A DNA stretch of 64,000 nt from Gammaproteobacteria bacterium (GCA_021773215.1 JAJFKM010000027.1:1-64000); one strand, 5' to 3'. Positions 54,237 to 64,000 are shown, numbered from the stretch's first letter. Numbers and translations are program-made. The notes: generated from the sequence alone by a model not told the origin.

Positions 54237-55979
54237 TTGATTAAAGAAATTAAGTTACCTGACATTGGCGATTTCGATGAGGTCGAAATAATTGAAATTT
54301 TGGTTTCGCCTGGCGACACTGTTGAAAAAGAACAGTCATTGCTAACATTGGAAAGTGATAAAGCGTCAATGGAAATCCCGGCGGAAGAAGCTGGTATTAT
54401 CAAAAACGTATCCGTAAGTGTTGGTCAAAAAGTATCACAAGGAGAGGTTCTTTTTAAAATTGAGCCTGCGGATTCAGCAACGCCCACTGAAGATAAGCCA
54501 AAACCAGTGCAAGAAGAACCATCAAAAACTAAAGCTGAATCAAAAGAACCAGCAAAACCTATCGTTAACAAAGGCGACACACATGCTGAGGTACTCGTCC
54601 TTGGTGCTGGTCCAGGTGGATATACCGCAGCATTTCGCGCATCTGATTTAGGTAAGAAAACAATTCTAATAGAACGCTATTCTGCATTAGGTGGCGTCTG
54701 CTTAAATGTAGGTTGCATACCTTCCAAGGCTTTACTTCATGTCGGCAAGGTTATTTCAGAAGTTGAGGAATTAAAAGAACACGGTATCGACCTAGGGTCA
54801 GGCAAACCAGACTCAAAACCGGTACGTCTATGGACTGAGTCTGTTATTAATAAACTTACCTCAGGTTTAAAAGCAATGGCCAAACAACGCAAGATAGAGG
54901 TAAGACATGGTCACGGCAGTTTTCTCTCTCCTAACTCTATTCAGATAGAAGATAATGATAAGACTGAAACCATAACCTTTGATTCAGCCATTATTGCTGC
55001 CGGATCACAAGCTACTAAGTTACCCAGTCTTCCTGATGATCCGCGCATCATGGATTCTACTGATGCACTGCTACTGGAAAAAATACCTAAACGTATGCTT
55101 GTCATTGGTGGCGGAATTATTGGGCTGGAGATGGCAACTGTTTACGCTTCGCTAGGATGTAAGATTACCATCGTTGAAATGATGGACTCACTAATTGCCG
55201 GTTGTGATAAAGACGTTGTCCGTCCATTACAAAAACGAATTAAGAAGATCTACGAAAATATATATTTAAAAACAGCAGTCACTTCTGTAACAGCAAAGAA
55301 GGCCACGCTGGAAGTTTGCTTCGATGGTAAAGATGCACCTGAGATAGATAAGTTTGATGCCATATTAGTTGCAGTGGGTCGCCAACCGAATGGTAAGAAG
55401 ATAGGTGCAGAAAATGCTGGCGTGAATGTCGATGAACGCGGCTTCATTGCTGTTGATGATCAACAACGAACAAACGTATCTAATATCTATGCTATTGGAG
55501 ATATCGTTGGTCAACCGATGCTGGCACACAAGGCAACACATGAAGGTAAGATTGCCGCTGAAACGATCGCCGGACACAAGGTCGGCTTCGATAATCGAGT
55601 TATTCCTTCAGTTGCCTATACCGATCCAGAAATCGCTTGGGTTGGTTTATCTGAAACCGAGGCCAAAGAAAAAAATATTGAATATGGCAAAGGCGTATTT
55701 CCCTGGGCTGCCAGCGGCCGATCATTGGCCCTTGGTCGAGATGAAGGTATGACTAAATTATTATTCGATAAAGAATCGAATCGTATTCTAGGTGCGGCGA
55801 TTGTCGGGCCAAATGCGGGGGACTTAATTTCTGAATGTGCATTAGCAATCGAAATGGGATGTGATGCTGAAGACATTGGTCTCACAATACACCCTCACCC
55901 AACCTTATCTGAGACTGTTGCCATGGCGGCTGAAGCCTTTAGTGGCACTATTACTGATCTTTATATCCCCAAACGTTAA
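54237..55979 (+). CDS. lpdA: Dihydrolipoyl dehydrogenase with N-terminal lipoyl domain (E3)
   Basis: 580 residues. Residues 1-80 form a lipoyl domain (TLESDKASMEIPAEEAG), then a linker and the FAD-dependent E3 with GAGPGGYTAAFRASDLGKK, the redox disulfide GGVCLNVGCIPSKAL, the NAD-binding VIGGGIIGLEMATVYASLG and the catalytic histidine in HPHPTLSE. A TTG at 54237 is the only start that keeps the lipoyl domain intact. It restores the lipoyl swinging arm to the complex and completes the operon. Confidence 0.94.
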   Translation: MIKEIKLPDIGDFDEVEIIEILVSPGDTVEKEQSLLTLESDKASMEIPAEEAGIIKNVSVSVGQKVSQGEVLFKIEPADSATPTEDKPKPVQEEPSKTKAESKEPAKPIVNKGDTHAEVLVLGAGPGGYTAAFRASDLGKKTILIERYSALGGVCLNVGCIPSKALLHVGKVISEVEELKEHGIDLGSGKPDSKPVRLWTESVINKLTSGLKAMAKQRKIEVRHGHGSFLSPNSIQIEDNDKTETITFDSAIIAAGSQATKLPSLPDDPRIMDSTDALLLEKIPKRMLVIGGGIIGLEMATVYASLGCKITIVEMMDSLIAGCDKDVVRPLQKRIKKIYENIYLKTAVTSVTAKKATLEVCFDGKDAPEIDKFDAILVAVGRQPNGKKIGAENAGVNVDERGFIAVDDQQRTNVSNIYAIGDIVGQPMLAHKATHEGKIAAETIAGHKVGFDNRVIPSVAYTDPEIAWVGLSETEAKEKNIEYGKGVFPWAASGRSLALGRDEGMTKLLFDKESNRILGAAIVGPNAGDLISECALAIEMGCDAEDIGLTIHPHPTLSETVAMAAEAFSGTITDLYIPKR

Positions 55980-55999
55980 TTATTTGATCACCGTTTTAT

Positions 56000-56773
56000 A
56001 TGATACGTCTCAACTATACTGAGCTTGGTCAGGGCCGTCCGATTATTATATTGCATGGCTTATTTGGTTCAGCACGAAACTGGCAAGGAATTGCCCGGTC
56101 CTTAGCGAACAGCCACCATGTTATTAGCCCTGACCTTCGCAATCATGGTCAATCACCGCACGCACAAAGTATGACTTATCAGGAAATGGCTGATGATGTC
56201 ATTAGTATTGCGGATCAGCTAAACCTCAAAGATCTTATAATTATTGGCCACAGCATGGGCGGCAAAGTGGCGATGACAGCTGCATTATCTAATCCCGAAC
56301 GTTTTACTGCTTTAACCGTGATTGATATCGCACCGGTTAATTATGATCAAGACTTTGACACCTTAATTGCAGCGATGAATTCTTTAAAACTGGACACTTT
56401 AAAAAGTCGCTCCCAGGCTGAAGAGACTCTAAATAAAGTCATTGATGATAAGGGTGTTATTCAACTTCTTTTGCAAAACCTAGTGCGTACCGACGAGGGA
56501 TTTAAATGGCGTATTAATTTGGGAGGCATTATGGCCAATCTGAATTTAATTGGACAATTCCCTGAAAACTTAAAAAGCACATCATGTCGCATACCTACTC
56601 TTTTTCTGGGTGGATCTGAATCCGATTATCTACGCAGTATCCATAATCCTGCTATATATGAGCATTTTCCGGCTGCTGAAATCACCATGATTAATGGTGC
56701 TGGGCACTGGTTGCATGCTGAAAAGCCGACTGAATTCCTAAAACAGTTAAAAACATTCATCAATTTCGTCTAA
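56000..56773 (+). CDS. Alpha/beta-hydrolase, YbfF-type esterase
   Basis: 257 residues, single alpha/beta-hydrolase fold. Oxyanion block HGLFGSARNWQGIARSL, nucleophile elbow IIGHSMGGKVAMTAA and the catalytic histidine in GAGHWLHAEKP are seen. YbfF hydrolyses short acyl and possibly acyl-CoA esters; the true substrate is unknown. It follows lpdA by 20 bp and may be cotranscribed. Confidence 0.9.
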   Translation: MIRLNYTELGQGRPIIILHGLFGSARNWQGIARSLANSHHVISPDLRNHGQSPHAQSMTYQEMADDVISIADQLNLKDLIIIGHSMGGKVAMTAALSNPERFTALTVIDIAPVNYDQDFDTLIAAMNSLKLDTLKSRSQAEETLNKVIDDKGVIQLLLQNLVRTDEGFKWRINLGGIMANLNLIGQFPENLKSTSCRIPTLFLGGSESDYLRSIHNPAIYEHFPAAEITMINGAGHWLHAEKPTEFLKQLKTFINFV

Positions 56774-56833
56774 GTATTGATAGTTTTCCCTTAAACGCTA
56801 GAATGAGCGCCTTTCCAAGATTGATAAAAGACA

Positions 56834-58048
56834 ATGAACACTAAAAATATTAATAAAGTTGTTTTAGCCTATTCAGGTGGGCTCGACACATCCGTGATTC
56901 TTACCTGGTTGAAGGATAATTACGATTGTGAAGTAGTAACCTTTACTGCCGATATTGGACAAGGAGAAGAGGTTGAACCAGCTCGCGTTAAGGCAGAGCA
57001 AATGGGCGTCAAGGAAATCTTCATCGAAGATCTGACAGAGGAATTCGTCCGTGACTATGTCTTCCCCATGTTTAGAGCAAACACCATATATGAAGGCGAG
57101 TACTTATTAGGTACATCTATTGCTCGACCACTCATTGCAAAACGCCTGGTTGAGATTGCAAATGAAACCGGAGCCGATGCGATTTCACATGGCGCCACGG
57201 GTAAAGGCAATGATCAAGTCCGGTTTGAATTAGGCGCGTATGCATTAAAACCAGATGTGCATGTTATTGCACCATGGCGTGAGTGGGATTTGAATTCACG
57301 AGAAAAACTATTAACCTATGCCGAACAAAAAGGTATCCCCATTGAAGCCAAACGAAAAGGTGCTTCACCTTATTCAATGGATGCTAATTTATTACATATA
57401 TCTTATGAAGGTGGAGAACTTGAAGACCCCTGGTGTGCGCCAGAAGAATCAATGTGGAAATGGACCGTCTCCCCTGAGAAAGCACCCGATACAGCAGAAT
57501 CGATTGAGCTGGAATTTAAAAACGGTGACCCAACTGCATTGAACGGTAAAATATTATCACCTGCGAAACTACTTGCCAGCTTGAATGAGCTCGGCGGCAA
57601 ACATGGTATAGGCCGTGATGATATTGTTGAGAATCGTTATGTAGGCATGAAATCACGTGGCTGTTATGAAACACCTGGCGGCACAATTCTGCTTAAGGCA
57701 CATCGGGCAATGGAATCATTAACACTGGACCGTGAGGTTACTCACCTTAAAGATGAATTAATGCCTCGCTATGCAAAACTAATTTATAACGGTTATTGGT
57801 GGAGTCCTGAAAGGACAGCATTACAAACCTTGATTGATGAAACACAAAAAACGGTTAACGGTACTGTTCGTTTAAAACTTTTTAAAGGCAGTGTTTCTGT
57901 TACAGGCAGAAAGTCTGAGTCAGATAGTCTGTTTGACGAATCAATTGCGACTTTTGAGGATGATGCCGGAGCATATAATCAGAAAGATGCTGAAGGTTTT
58001 ATAAAATTAAATGCACTACGGCTAAAAATACAAGCCAGAAAAAAATAG
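56834..58048 (+). CDS. argG: Argininosuccinate synthase (ArgG)
   Basis: Joins citrulline and aspartate with ATP to argininosuccinate. 404 residues with the PP-loop [15 protein letters not shown], the [13 protein letters not shown] block, and [19 protein letters not shown]. The short ArgG form (about 400 residues) rather than the 450-residue enteric form. Argininosuccinate lyase (argH) is not in the window; argA and argE are about 53 kb away. A strong terminator follows. Confidence 0.96.
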   Translation: MNTKNINKVVLAYSGGLDTSVILTWLKDNYDCEVVTFTADIGQGEEVEPARVKAEQMGVKEIFIEDLTEEFVRDYVFPMFRANTIYEGEYLLGTSIARPLIAKRLVEIANETGADAISHGATGKGNDQVRFELGAYALKPDVHVIAPWREWDLNSREKLLTYAEQKGIPIEAKRKGASPYSMDANLLHISYEGGELEDPWCAPEESMWKWTVSPEKAPDTAESIELEFKNGDPTALNGKILSPAKLLASLNELGGKHGIGRDDIVENRYVGMKSRGCYETPGGTILLKAHRAMESLTLDREVTHLKDELMPRYAKLIYNGYWWSPERTALQTLIDETQKTVNGTVRLKLFKGSVSVTGRKSESDSLFDESIATFEDDAGAYNQKDAEGFIKLNALRLKIQARKK

Positions 58049-58080
58049 AGAAAGGTGCATTTCTGCACCTTTCTTTTTTA
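58049..58080 (+). terminator. Terminator of argG
   Basis: AGAAAGGTGCA TTTC TGCACCTTTCT, an 11-bp stem followed by TTTTTTA, immediately after the argG stop. Confidence 0.95.
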
Positions 58081-58105
58081 TCTAATTGATAAATTTATGT
58101 TTTTA

Positions 58106-58121
58106 TGTGAATCAAATCACA
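58106..58121. promoter_or_regulatory. CRP-type binding site TGTGAATCAAATCACA
   Basis: A perfect TGTGA-N6-TCACA palindrome, the consensus of the cAMP receptor protein. It lies 134 bp before the GGDEF/EAL gene and after the argG terminator. Whether the organism has a CRP homologue is not visible here. Confidence 0.65.
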
Positions 58122-58254
58122 TGATTAACTAGTTTATCTACAGCTCTGTGACCAGCATCACAACCATCTCGTCATAAATCACTATATTCTATAGTCATAT
58201 AACAAAACGTATATACACGCTCTTGCAATGAATATAGATTAAAGGAACGATGAA

Positions 58255-60699
58255 GTGGATACAGCAAACATAATCAATGAAGATATAAACTCACGACATT
58301 CGAGCAATACCACGAATACTGATTATATTGAACATCCCCTAGACCACCCGCTCAAGAATAGTGATCAGGCTTTATATTACCTATACCAACAAGCGCCAAT
58401 TGGCATTATATTAAACATAATTGCTGCTTTATTAGTGACTTGGTTTGTTTTACCAACTACGCCAGACTATCTATATCTTCCATGGTTAGCTTTTATTGTT
58501 CTTACCTCTTTAACACATACGCTCGTAATCAAGGAGTTTGGGAAGCATAAAAAGTCACTTCAAATAAATAACCAATGGGCCGTTTATCAAACATTAATGG
58601 CCGGGATTGCTGCATTGACGTTTAGTATTGGTTATTTGTTGTTTCTACCTTTAGCGAGTTTCTTTGTTCAGGTAGTATTATTATTAACCTTGGCAGTTCT
58701 TTCTGTCGCCTATCTACCTTTGTTATCTGTTTTTTTGCCCTCCTACATTATTTATATTTCTACATTTATTTTTCCAATGATCTTCTGGATATACAGCATG
58801 CCTCCAGAAGACGCTTATCCAACGGCAGCTTTATTAGCTGTCACATACTGCATTTTGGTGATTACTGCTAATTATTACTCTAAATCATTACTAGATGCAT
58901 TTGGTCTTGCAGGAGAAGAAAATGGGAAGGTTAAAAAATTATATGACGTTATAGAAAAGACAAAGAACCTGAACGTAAATCTTTATAAAGATAACCATGA
59001 ATATATAAGAAAGAATGAAGTTGTCTCTCGTGAAAAGCAGCAAGCTGAAATAACATTACAGTCAATAGGTGAAGGCGTTATTTCAACAGATCAGTTTGGT
59101 CGTGTTGTCTATATGAATCCTGTAGCAGAAATATATACTGGCTGGGACGCTAACGAGATCAGGGGAAAACACCTATCGATGGTCTTAAATCTCGTTGACG
59201 AATCTAGCCATATGAAATTATCTAATCCAATTGAACAGTGTATTGAAAGTAATGCCACTATCAATAGTTCTGATAATTCAATACTCATAAGGCGTGATGG
59301 ACTTGAGTATGCAATTGAATATAGTGCGACTCCAATAAAACAGGAGAATAATATACTTACTGGTTCCGTAATGATTTTTCGTGATGTCACTGAAAAACGC
59401 AGTATGGAAAAAAATCTAAACTGGCAAGCGAAACATGACCCATTAACTGGATTAATAAATCGCCGTGAATTTGATACTCGTCTAGATAAAATAATTACAA
59501 GTTCTAATAATTCAGATAGAGAACATGCTGTCTGTTATATCGATCTTGATCGATTTAAATTGGTCAATGATAGTTGCGGGCATGAAGCAGGCGATGAACT
59601 TTTAAAGAAGATATCAGATAGATTAAAAAAGATAGCGCGTGATACAGATACAGTCGCTAGGTTAGGTGGTGATGAGTTTGCTGTTATTATGTATAGCTGC
59701 AATCTTGATAAAGCAAAACTGATAGCTGAAATATTTCGTGAAGAGGTATTTAACACTAAGTTTGATTGGCATGGAAAAAACTTTTCAACGACTGCAAGTA
59801 TCGGCATCGTGCAGCTCAATGATTCCACTACATCTCTTACGGAACTGAAAAGATCTGCAGATTTAATTTGTTATCAAGCGAAGGATGCAGGTGGGAATAG
59901 AGTAGAAGTACTAGAATCGGGCAAGTCGCACTTTAAAAAACATACCGGTGAACTTAAGATTCTGGAAGAATTGCAGAAGTGTCTTGAAAAAGAAAATTTC
60001 AAACTATACACACAGCAAATAAAACCACTTGATGACTTAAACGACATACTTTTTTATGAAGTTCTGTTACGCATGAAAAATACTGAAGGTGAGATTTTAT
60101 CAGCAAGTAACTTCCTGCATACTGCGGAAGCATATCACATGCTATCTGCTATAGATGATTGGGTATTAAAGGTTGTAATGGAGATGGTAGCGTATGGTAA
60201 TCCTCTATTTAACAAGGCACATATGATTAGCATAAATTTATCACAACAATCTATCTTAAATGAAAAATTTATTAAATATGCCGTTGATACTTTTAATGAT
60301 TACAACATTCCAGCCGGCAATATTTGTTTTGAGATAAATGAGCCGCAGTTTTATGACAACATGGATCGCTTCAAACGTTTTGTCTCACTCATAAAACGAC
60401 AAGGCTGCAAGATCTCATTGGATAATTTTAATTACAACCCGGTAAGTATAAATACTGTTAAACAGTTAAATATTGATTATATAAAAGTCGATGCACGACA
60501 GTTTAGCAAAATCAGTATTGAACAAAATCATGAATATAAGTTACTCGAATCGATAAATGATATAAACCACCTGATCGGCGCACAAACAATCATAAAATGT
60601 ATTGATAGTGATGAAATTGTCGAATCTTTATTTGAGATAGGAGCTGATTTTATACAAGGTTTTTCTATTGAACCACCACAAGCATTAAAAAACAGCTAG
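58255..60699 (+). CDS. Membrane PAS-GGDEF-EAL protein; EAL domain degenerate
   Basis: 814 residues from GTG 58255 (AAGGA upstream). Five or six membrane helices (about 45-230), a PAS domain (about 265-385; GEGVISTDQFGRVVYMNPVA), a GGDEF domain with intact RLGGDEF and an RDTD inhibitory site, then an EAL-like domain. The EAL part lacks key residues: EVL replaces EAL, DNFN replaces DDFG, and IIKCID replaces AEGVE, while NLS, KVD and QGF are kept. So it is probably a diguanylate cyclase (c-di-GMP maker) with a non-catalytic, possibly ligand-binding EAL domain. Upstream is a CRP-type site. Confidence 0.91.
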   Translation: MDTANIINEDINSRHSSNTTNTDYIEHPLDHPLKNSDQALYYLYQQAPIGIILNIIAALLVTWFVLPTTPDYLYLPWLAFIVLTSLTHTLVIKEFGKHKKSLQINNQWAVYQTLMAGIAALTFSIGYLLFLPLASFFVQVVLLLTLAVLSVAYLPLLSVFLPSYIIYISTFIFPMIFWIYSMPPEDAYPTAALLAVTYCILVITANYYSKSLLDAFGLAGEENGKVKKLYDVIEKTKNLNVNLYKDNHEYIRKNEVVSREKQQAEITLQSIGEGVISTDQFGRVVYMNPVAEIYTGWDANEIRGKHLSMVLNLVDESSHMKLSNPIEQCIESNATINSSDNSILIRRDGLEYAIEYSATPIKQENNILTGSVMIFRDVTEKRSMEKNLNWQAKHDPLTGLINRREFDTRLDKIITSSNNSDREHAVCYIDLDRFKLVNDSCGHEAGDELLKKISDRLKKIARDTDTVARLGGDEFAVIMYSCNLDKAKLIAEIFREEVFNTKFDWHGKNFSTTASIGIVQLNDSTTSLTELKRSADLICYQAKDAGGNRVEVLESGKSHFKKHTGELKILEELQKCLEKENFKLYTQQIKPLDDLNDILFYEVLLRMKNTEGEILSASNFLHTAEAYHMLSAIDDWVLKVVMEMVAYGNPLFNKAHMISINLSQQSILNEKFIKYAVDTFNDYNIPAGNICFEINEPQFYDNMDRFKRFVSLIKRQGCKISLDNFNYNPVSINTVKQLNIDYIKVDARQFSKISIEQNHEYKLLESINDINHLIGAQTIIKCIDSDEIVESLFEIGADFIQGFSIEPPQALKNS

Positions 60700-60704
60700 T
60701 ATAA

Positions 60705-61922
60705 TCAGCTTTTTATTTTTCTCAGTAATATCGGCATTGTCATTGTTTGGGTAAACAAGGTAAAGATAACGACGCCATAGGCTATAGACTGAATTGTATA
60801 CCAGTAATCCAGCGTTAATGGTAATGACAATGCCAAAGCCAATGTAACCGTACCACGTACCCCTCCCCAGACTAATATCGTCTGATGATTTAACAAAACA
60901 GGTTGAATGCCCGGTAATAAAGATAAAAAGGGAAAGGTGCCGAAGATGATTACAATTCTGGCAAAGATAACTGCTGCTATACCAATCAAAATAGCAAGCC
61001 ATTGATCAACAAACATGCTTAATGTAATCGTGATCCCCGCTAAAATAAAAATCAAAGATTCTGCTATCTTGGCTAGCAACGACCAAAGCTGATTAGCAAA
61101 GCTAGTCTCAGAAAATTGTCCTACACTTACTGCGCCCAAAGTGAGACCACAAGCAAGCACAGCAATAACACCTGAAAAATGCAGCACGTCTTCCGCAAGA
61201 ATAAAACAAGAATAGGCACTAAGAATACTAATGATTACAAATGACTGTTGATTATCTAATAGTTTAATAATCAAGAAAGCAACAAATCCGATAACAATAC
61301 CCGTAAGCAGGCCCCCAAGAAATACTTCAGAGAATCGTATTAATAACATAGTCCAGCTCGTAGTTTCCTGACTATGAGTCGCAATACTAATCAGAATACT
61401 GAATAAAACGATTGCAGTTGCATCATTAAATAAACTCTCTCCTTCCAATAATATTCTCAATCGTTCCGGAGCATTGGCTTTTTTTAATAGTGAAATAACT
61501 GAAGCTGGATCTGTAGCCGATAATAATGCCCCTGTAATAAGCGCTGCTATCCATGGAAACCCTGTGGCATGGTCAATACCCTTATAAAGACCTAGTGCAG
61601 TTACTATTGTCGATAAAATCATTAACGGTATAGCCATGATTAATATCGGCACAAAATTTCTAAGGAGAGTCTTTAGATTTATCTCTATTGCAGATTGGAA
61701 AATCAGGATGGGAAGAATGACATAAAAAATAATAGTCTTGAAATTATCCCAGCGAATACCCGTATCAACATCAAATACACCAATAATGATTTCTGAACCG
61801 ATATAGCCGGTCAACACCAGAACAATACTAAAAGGCACCCGAAGTTTATCTGCCAATGGTTCAAGCAGTGTTGAGAGAATTAGCAGAGTAATAATTAATA
61901 GAAAGGCGTTACTGGATAACAT
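60705..61922 (-). CDS. Na+/H+ antiporter, CPA1 family
   Basis: 405 residues with about twelve membrane helices. CPA1 marks: TGALLSATDPASVISLLKKA (the ND/TDP region), LLEGESLFNDATAIVLFSIL, and HQTILVWGGVRGTVTLALAL. Exchanges Na+ or K+ for H+. Its stop is 6 bp past the end of the convergent GGDEF gene. Confidence 0.9.
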   Translation of the reverse strand: MLSSNAFLLIITLLILSTLLEPLADKLRVPFSIVLVLTGYIGSEIIIGVFDVDTGIRWDNFKTIIFYVILPILIFQSAIEINLKTLLRNFVPILIMAIPLMILSTIVTALGLYKGIDHATGFPWIAALITGALLSATDPASVISLLKKANAPERLRILLEGESLFNDATAIVLFSILISIATHSQETTSWTMLLIRFSEVFLGGLLTGIVIGFVAFLIIKLLDNQQSFVIISILSAYSCFILAEDVLHFSGVIAVLACGLTLGAVSVGQFSETSFANQLWSLLAKIAESLIFILAGITITLSMFVDQWLAILIGIAAVIFARIVIIFGTFPFLSLLPGIQPVLLNHQTILVWGGVRGTVTLALALSLPLTLDYWYTIQSIAYGVVIFTLFTQTMTMPILLRKIKS

Positions 61923-62001
61923 TTCAATCCTTAGCTAACATAATATGTAAGCTATATTAATGAAATAACATTAATACAGATTATAAAATTATAGGCCTAG
62001 A

Positions 62002-62610
62002 CTAATGTCTGAATTTTTTTGCTATCCAATAATCAAGACTAGCATATTTACCTGCACCTATTACTAATAAGGCCAGCAACATAATGAAATAGGTGGCAGC
62101 AAATTCGATACCATTATTAAGTATGACAAGTGGTCCATTTTCAGTAAGCCAACTGTAATTTCCATGCTCTTTTAAAATATCTTTTGCGCGATCGAGCCTT
62201 TCAATTCCTCCCATCGATCTTTCAGTTGCAAAGAAGCCAGCTCCTTCTGCTATTGCAAGCCAACCATTTTGTATGTGCACGGTTACTGCAGCAACAACCA
62301 TCGTTGCCATTAGTGGAATTGATATCCATCGTACACCCAAGCCAAATAATAATAATATTGCGCCTCCGGCTTCAGTCAATGAAGCCATCCATGCCAATAA
62401 CGTTGGAAATGGCAGACCTAATCCCCAATCAGGATTTCCAAACCATTCAATAGTGCTATCTATCGAACTAATTTTCTTTGACCCCGCCATCCAAAAGATT
62501 GGAACGAGATATAAACGAAGTAATAATGGCCCTATAAAACCAACCGCTTCCAATATTTTCTCCAGAAAATCCTGAGCCCAATTCATTAGATTTATTATTG
62601 CAACCATCAC
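62002..62610 (-). CDS. DoxX-like membrane protein
   Basis: 202 residues, four membrane helices. The DoxX pattern is visible: LLLRLYLVPIFWMAGSKKIS, WFGNPDWGLGLPFPTLLAWM, ASLTEAGGAILLLFGLGVRW and a terminal LLALLVIGAGKYASLDYWIA. DoxX proteins have a role in terminal oxidases of archaea, but most bacterial ones are unassigned. It lies between the antiporter and a glutamate-synthase-like gene, all on the minus strand. Confidence 0.83.
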   Translation of the reverse strand: MMVAIINLMNWAQDFLEKILEAVGFIGPLLLRLYLVPIFWMAGSKKISSIDSTIEWFGNPDWGLGLPFPTLLAWMASLTEAGGAILLLFGLGVRWISIPLMATMVVAAVTVHIQNGWLAIAEGAGFFATERSMGGIERLDRAKDILKEHGNYSWLTENGPLVILNNGIEFAATYFIMLLALLVIGAGKYASLDYWIAKKFRH

Positions 62611-62676
62611 TAACTCCTATTACGGTATAAGTACAATTTATAGTTATTCAGTTCTATCATATATTTCAACAGAAAT

Positions 62677-64000
62677 TCAGTTTATTACATCTGGATGCAA
62701 TTCATTTAATGCAACAGATAATCCATTATTCGTCACTACTCTTGCATGCTTTCTATCCAGTCCTCTTGGCGTGTTTACACCACAAGAATGGGCTAGAACA
62801 CCCACTTCCTTTGTCATACTCTTTGCATAGTTCATTACCCGAATGGCTTTGTCCTCAGGATCTAATCCTTTTTGCAATTTAAGCTTATGTGTTGTTATTC
62901 CAGTTGGACAGGTATTCTTATTACACTGTAATGCTTGTATACAACCCAAAGCAAACATAAAACCACGTGCAGAGGTGATGAAATCAGCACCAACACATAG
63001 TGCCCATGCTACATCTGCCGGTGTAATCAGTTTACCGGAACTTACTACCTTGATGCGATCTCGTAAACCATGTTCGTTTAATTTGTCTATAAGTAACGGT
63101 AGGCTTTCACGTAATGGCAATCCCATGTCATCCATCAATGACATCGGTGCTGCGCCTGTACCACCATCAGCACTATCTACCGTGATAAAATCAGGCGCAG
63201 ATTCAGCACCACGTTCATTTATTTCGACAAATAAATTATCCAACCATCCATAGGCACCTATTACTGCTTTAAACCCAACAGGTTTCCCAGTTACATTTCG
63301 AACGCGGGTAATCATATCCAACAATTCTGAATTTGAATTAATATCAGTATGACGGTTTGGACTAATAGCGTCTGATCCAGGTTTAATTCCACGAATTTTT
63401 GCGATTTCATCAGTCACCTTTCCACCAGGCAGTATTCCACCTTTACCTGGTTTTGCACCCTGACTCATTTTTATTTCGAACATTTTCACTTGTTCATGTG
63501 CAGCGGTGTCTCTTAATTTTTCTTCATTCAAATTTCCATCCAAATCCCTAACACCATTTTTAGCAGTGCCAATTTGAAAAACAATGTCGGCACCACCTTG
63601 CAGATGATAAGGAGATAAACCTCCTTCGCCGGTATTCATCCAGCAACCCGCCATACGTGCACCATTAGATAAGGCCAATACAGCAGGTTTAGAAATCGCA
63701 CCAAAACTCATACCTGAAATATTAAAGAGAGAATTTGTTGTATATGGTTTTTCACAATTGGGCCCAATAGTAACTGCTTCTGGCTCAACAGCATCTTGCC
63801 CCAAGGTTGGGAATGGGCAGTTTACAAATAACACAGTACCGGGTGGACGTAAATCTCGAGAAGAACCAAAGGCAATGGTATTGTCTATATTTTTAGCGGC
63901 TCGATAAGCCCAAGACCGTTGGGCGCGATTGAACGGCATCTCTTCCCTGTCTTGTGCAAAAAAGTATTGACGAAAAAATTCACCAACGTGCTCAAAGAAA
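62677..64000 (-). CDS. FMN-binding glutamate synthase family protein (5' end beyond window)
   Basis: Reading frame is open to the window edge: before the ATG at 63939 it continues with EHVGEFFRQYFFAQDREEMP, typical of this family, so the start lies outside. Present are GADIVFQIGTAKNGVRDLDG, MSQGAKPGKGGILPGGKV, SADGGTGAAPMSLMDD and the 3Fe-4S cysteines of CIQALQCNKNTCPTGI. This is the FMN and iron-sulfur synthase domain of GltB without the glutaminase domain. Stand-alone proteins are called 'glutamate synthase-like'; their substrate is not established. Confidence 0.9.
   Translation of the reverse strand, partial: FFEHVGEFFRQYFFAQDREEMPFNRAQRSWAYRAAKNIDNTIAFGSSRDLRPPGTVLFVNCPFPTLGQDAVEPEAVTIGPNCEKPYTTNSLFNISGMSFGAISKPAVLALSNGARMAGCWMNTGEGGLSPYHLQGGADIVFQIGTAKNGVRDLDGNLNEEKLRDTAAHEQVKMFEIKMSQGAKPGKGGILPGGKVTDEIAKIRGIKPGSDAISPNRHTDINSNSELLDMITRVRNVTGKPVGFKAVIGAYGWLDNLFVEINERGAESAPDFITVDSADGGTGAAPMSLMDDMGLPLRESLPLLIDKLNEHGLRDRIKVVSSGKLITPADVAWALCVGADFITSARGFMFALGCIQALQCNKNTCPTGITTHKLKLQKGLDPEDKAIRVMNYAKSMTKEVGVLAHSCGVNTPRGLDRKHARVVTNNGLSVALNELHPDVIN

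Noticed and set aside
1-64000. CRISPR array, prophage, insertion sequence, tRNA or rRNA
   Set aside because: Read on both strands, no regular spaced repeats, integrase or transposase genes, or tRNA cloverleaf with a CCA end was recognised. A profile-based RNA search would be the decisive check.

Overview
This window looks like chromosomal DNA from a gammaproteobacterium. It is AT-rich (roughly 40% G+C by eye), densely coding, and mostly ordinary housekeeping. The evidence is an E. coli-type homodimeric pyruvate dehydrogenase E1 in an aceE-aceF-lpd operon, arginine synthesis through ArgA, ArgE and ArgG, ClpA, TypA/BipA, a second EF-G, PgpA, YqcC, and a MoxR/Bat cluster. Two phasins suggest polyhydroxyalkanoate storage. 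I cannot name the genus. No tRNA, rRNA, CRISPR array, prophage or intact insertion sequence was recognised.

Layout. 1-5.3 kb: 3' end of clpA, argE-argA (minus), ilvD and a VF530-type gene. 5.4-9.7 kb: small membrane and envelope genes, including a lytic transglycosylase, pgpA, and a secreted-protein/exported-methyltransferase pair. 9.6-16.7 kb: a tightly overlapped minus-strand operon moxR - DUF58 - DUF4381 - batA - batBC - batD - ykvA-like. 16.7-17.9 kb: a gene-poor, repeat-rich stretch with a decayed aldolase start and a perfect 29-bp inverted repeat. 17.9-20.8 kb: an operon of DUF2007/zinc ribbon, zinc-ribbon HEAGH membrane peptidase-like protein and PBP4, then a CBS protein. 20.8-31 kb: an accessory region shaped by duplication, with two Old Yellow Enzymes, two (plus a broken third) NTF2-like genes, two near-identical LysR regulators, two phasins, an MDR reductase and an HxlR regulator. 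31-41 kb: HNH nuclease, YqcC, EF-G2, M48 peptidase and LemA, a decayed EF-G fragment, acetoacetate decarboxylase-like and CmcJ/NvfI-like genes, a collapsed MOSC gene and typA. 41-50 kb: a CHASE2 adenylate cyclase facing a CHASE2 Ser/Thr kinase, a small metallopeptidase and an M17 aminopeptidase. 50-58 kb: aceE-aceF-lpd, an esterase and argG. 58-64 kb: a GGDEF/degenerate-EAL protein, a Na+/H+ antiporter, a DoxX protein and an FMN glutamate-synthase-like protein that runs off the end.

The most interesting signals are regulatory or fossil. Two copies of the palindrome ATTGTCGACAAT, 62 bp apart, precede the acetoacetate decarboxylase-like gene. A pair with exactly the same 62-bp spacing precedes aceE, suggesting one GntR/FadR-type regulator with a looping arrangement. 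The two phasin promoters share a TGTTGC-N3-GCAACA-type operator over the -35. The GGDEF gene has a perfect CRP-type site, and the window also encodes an adenylate cyclase. Several remnants too short for ordinary gene calling (EF-G, aldolase, MOSC, NTF2-like) record past duplications and deletions.
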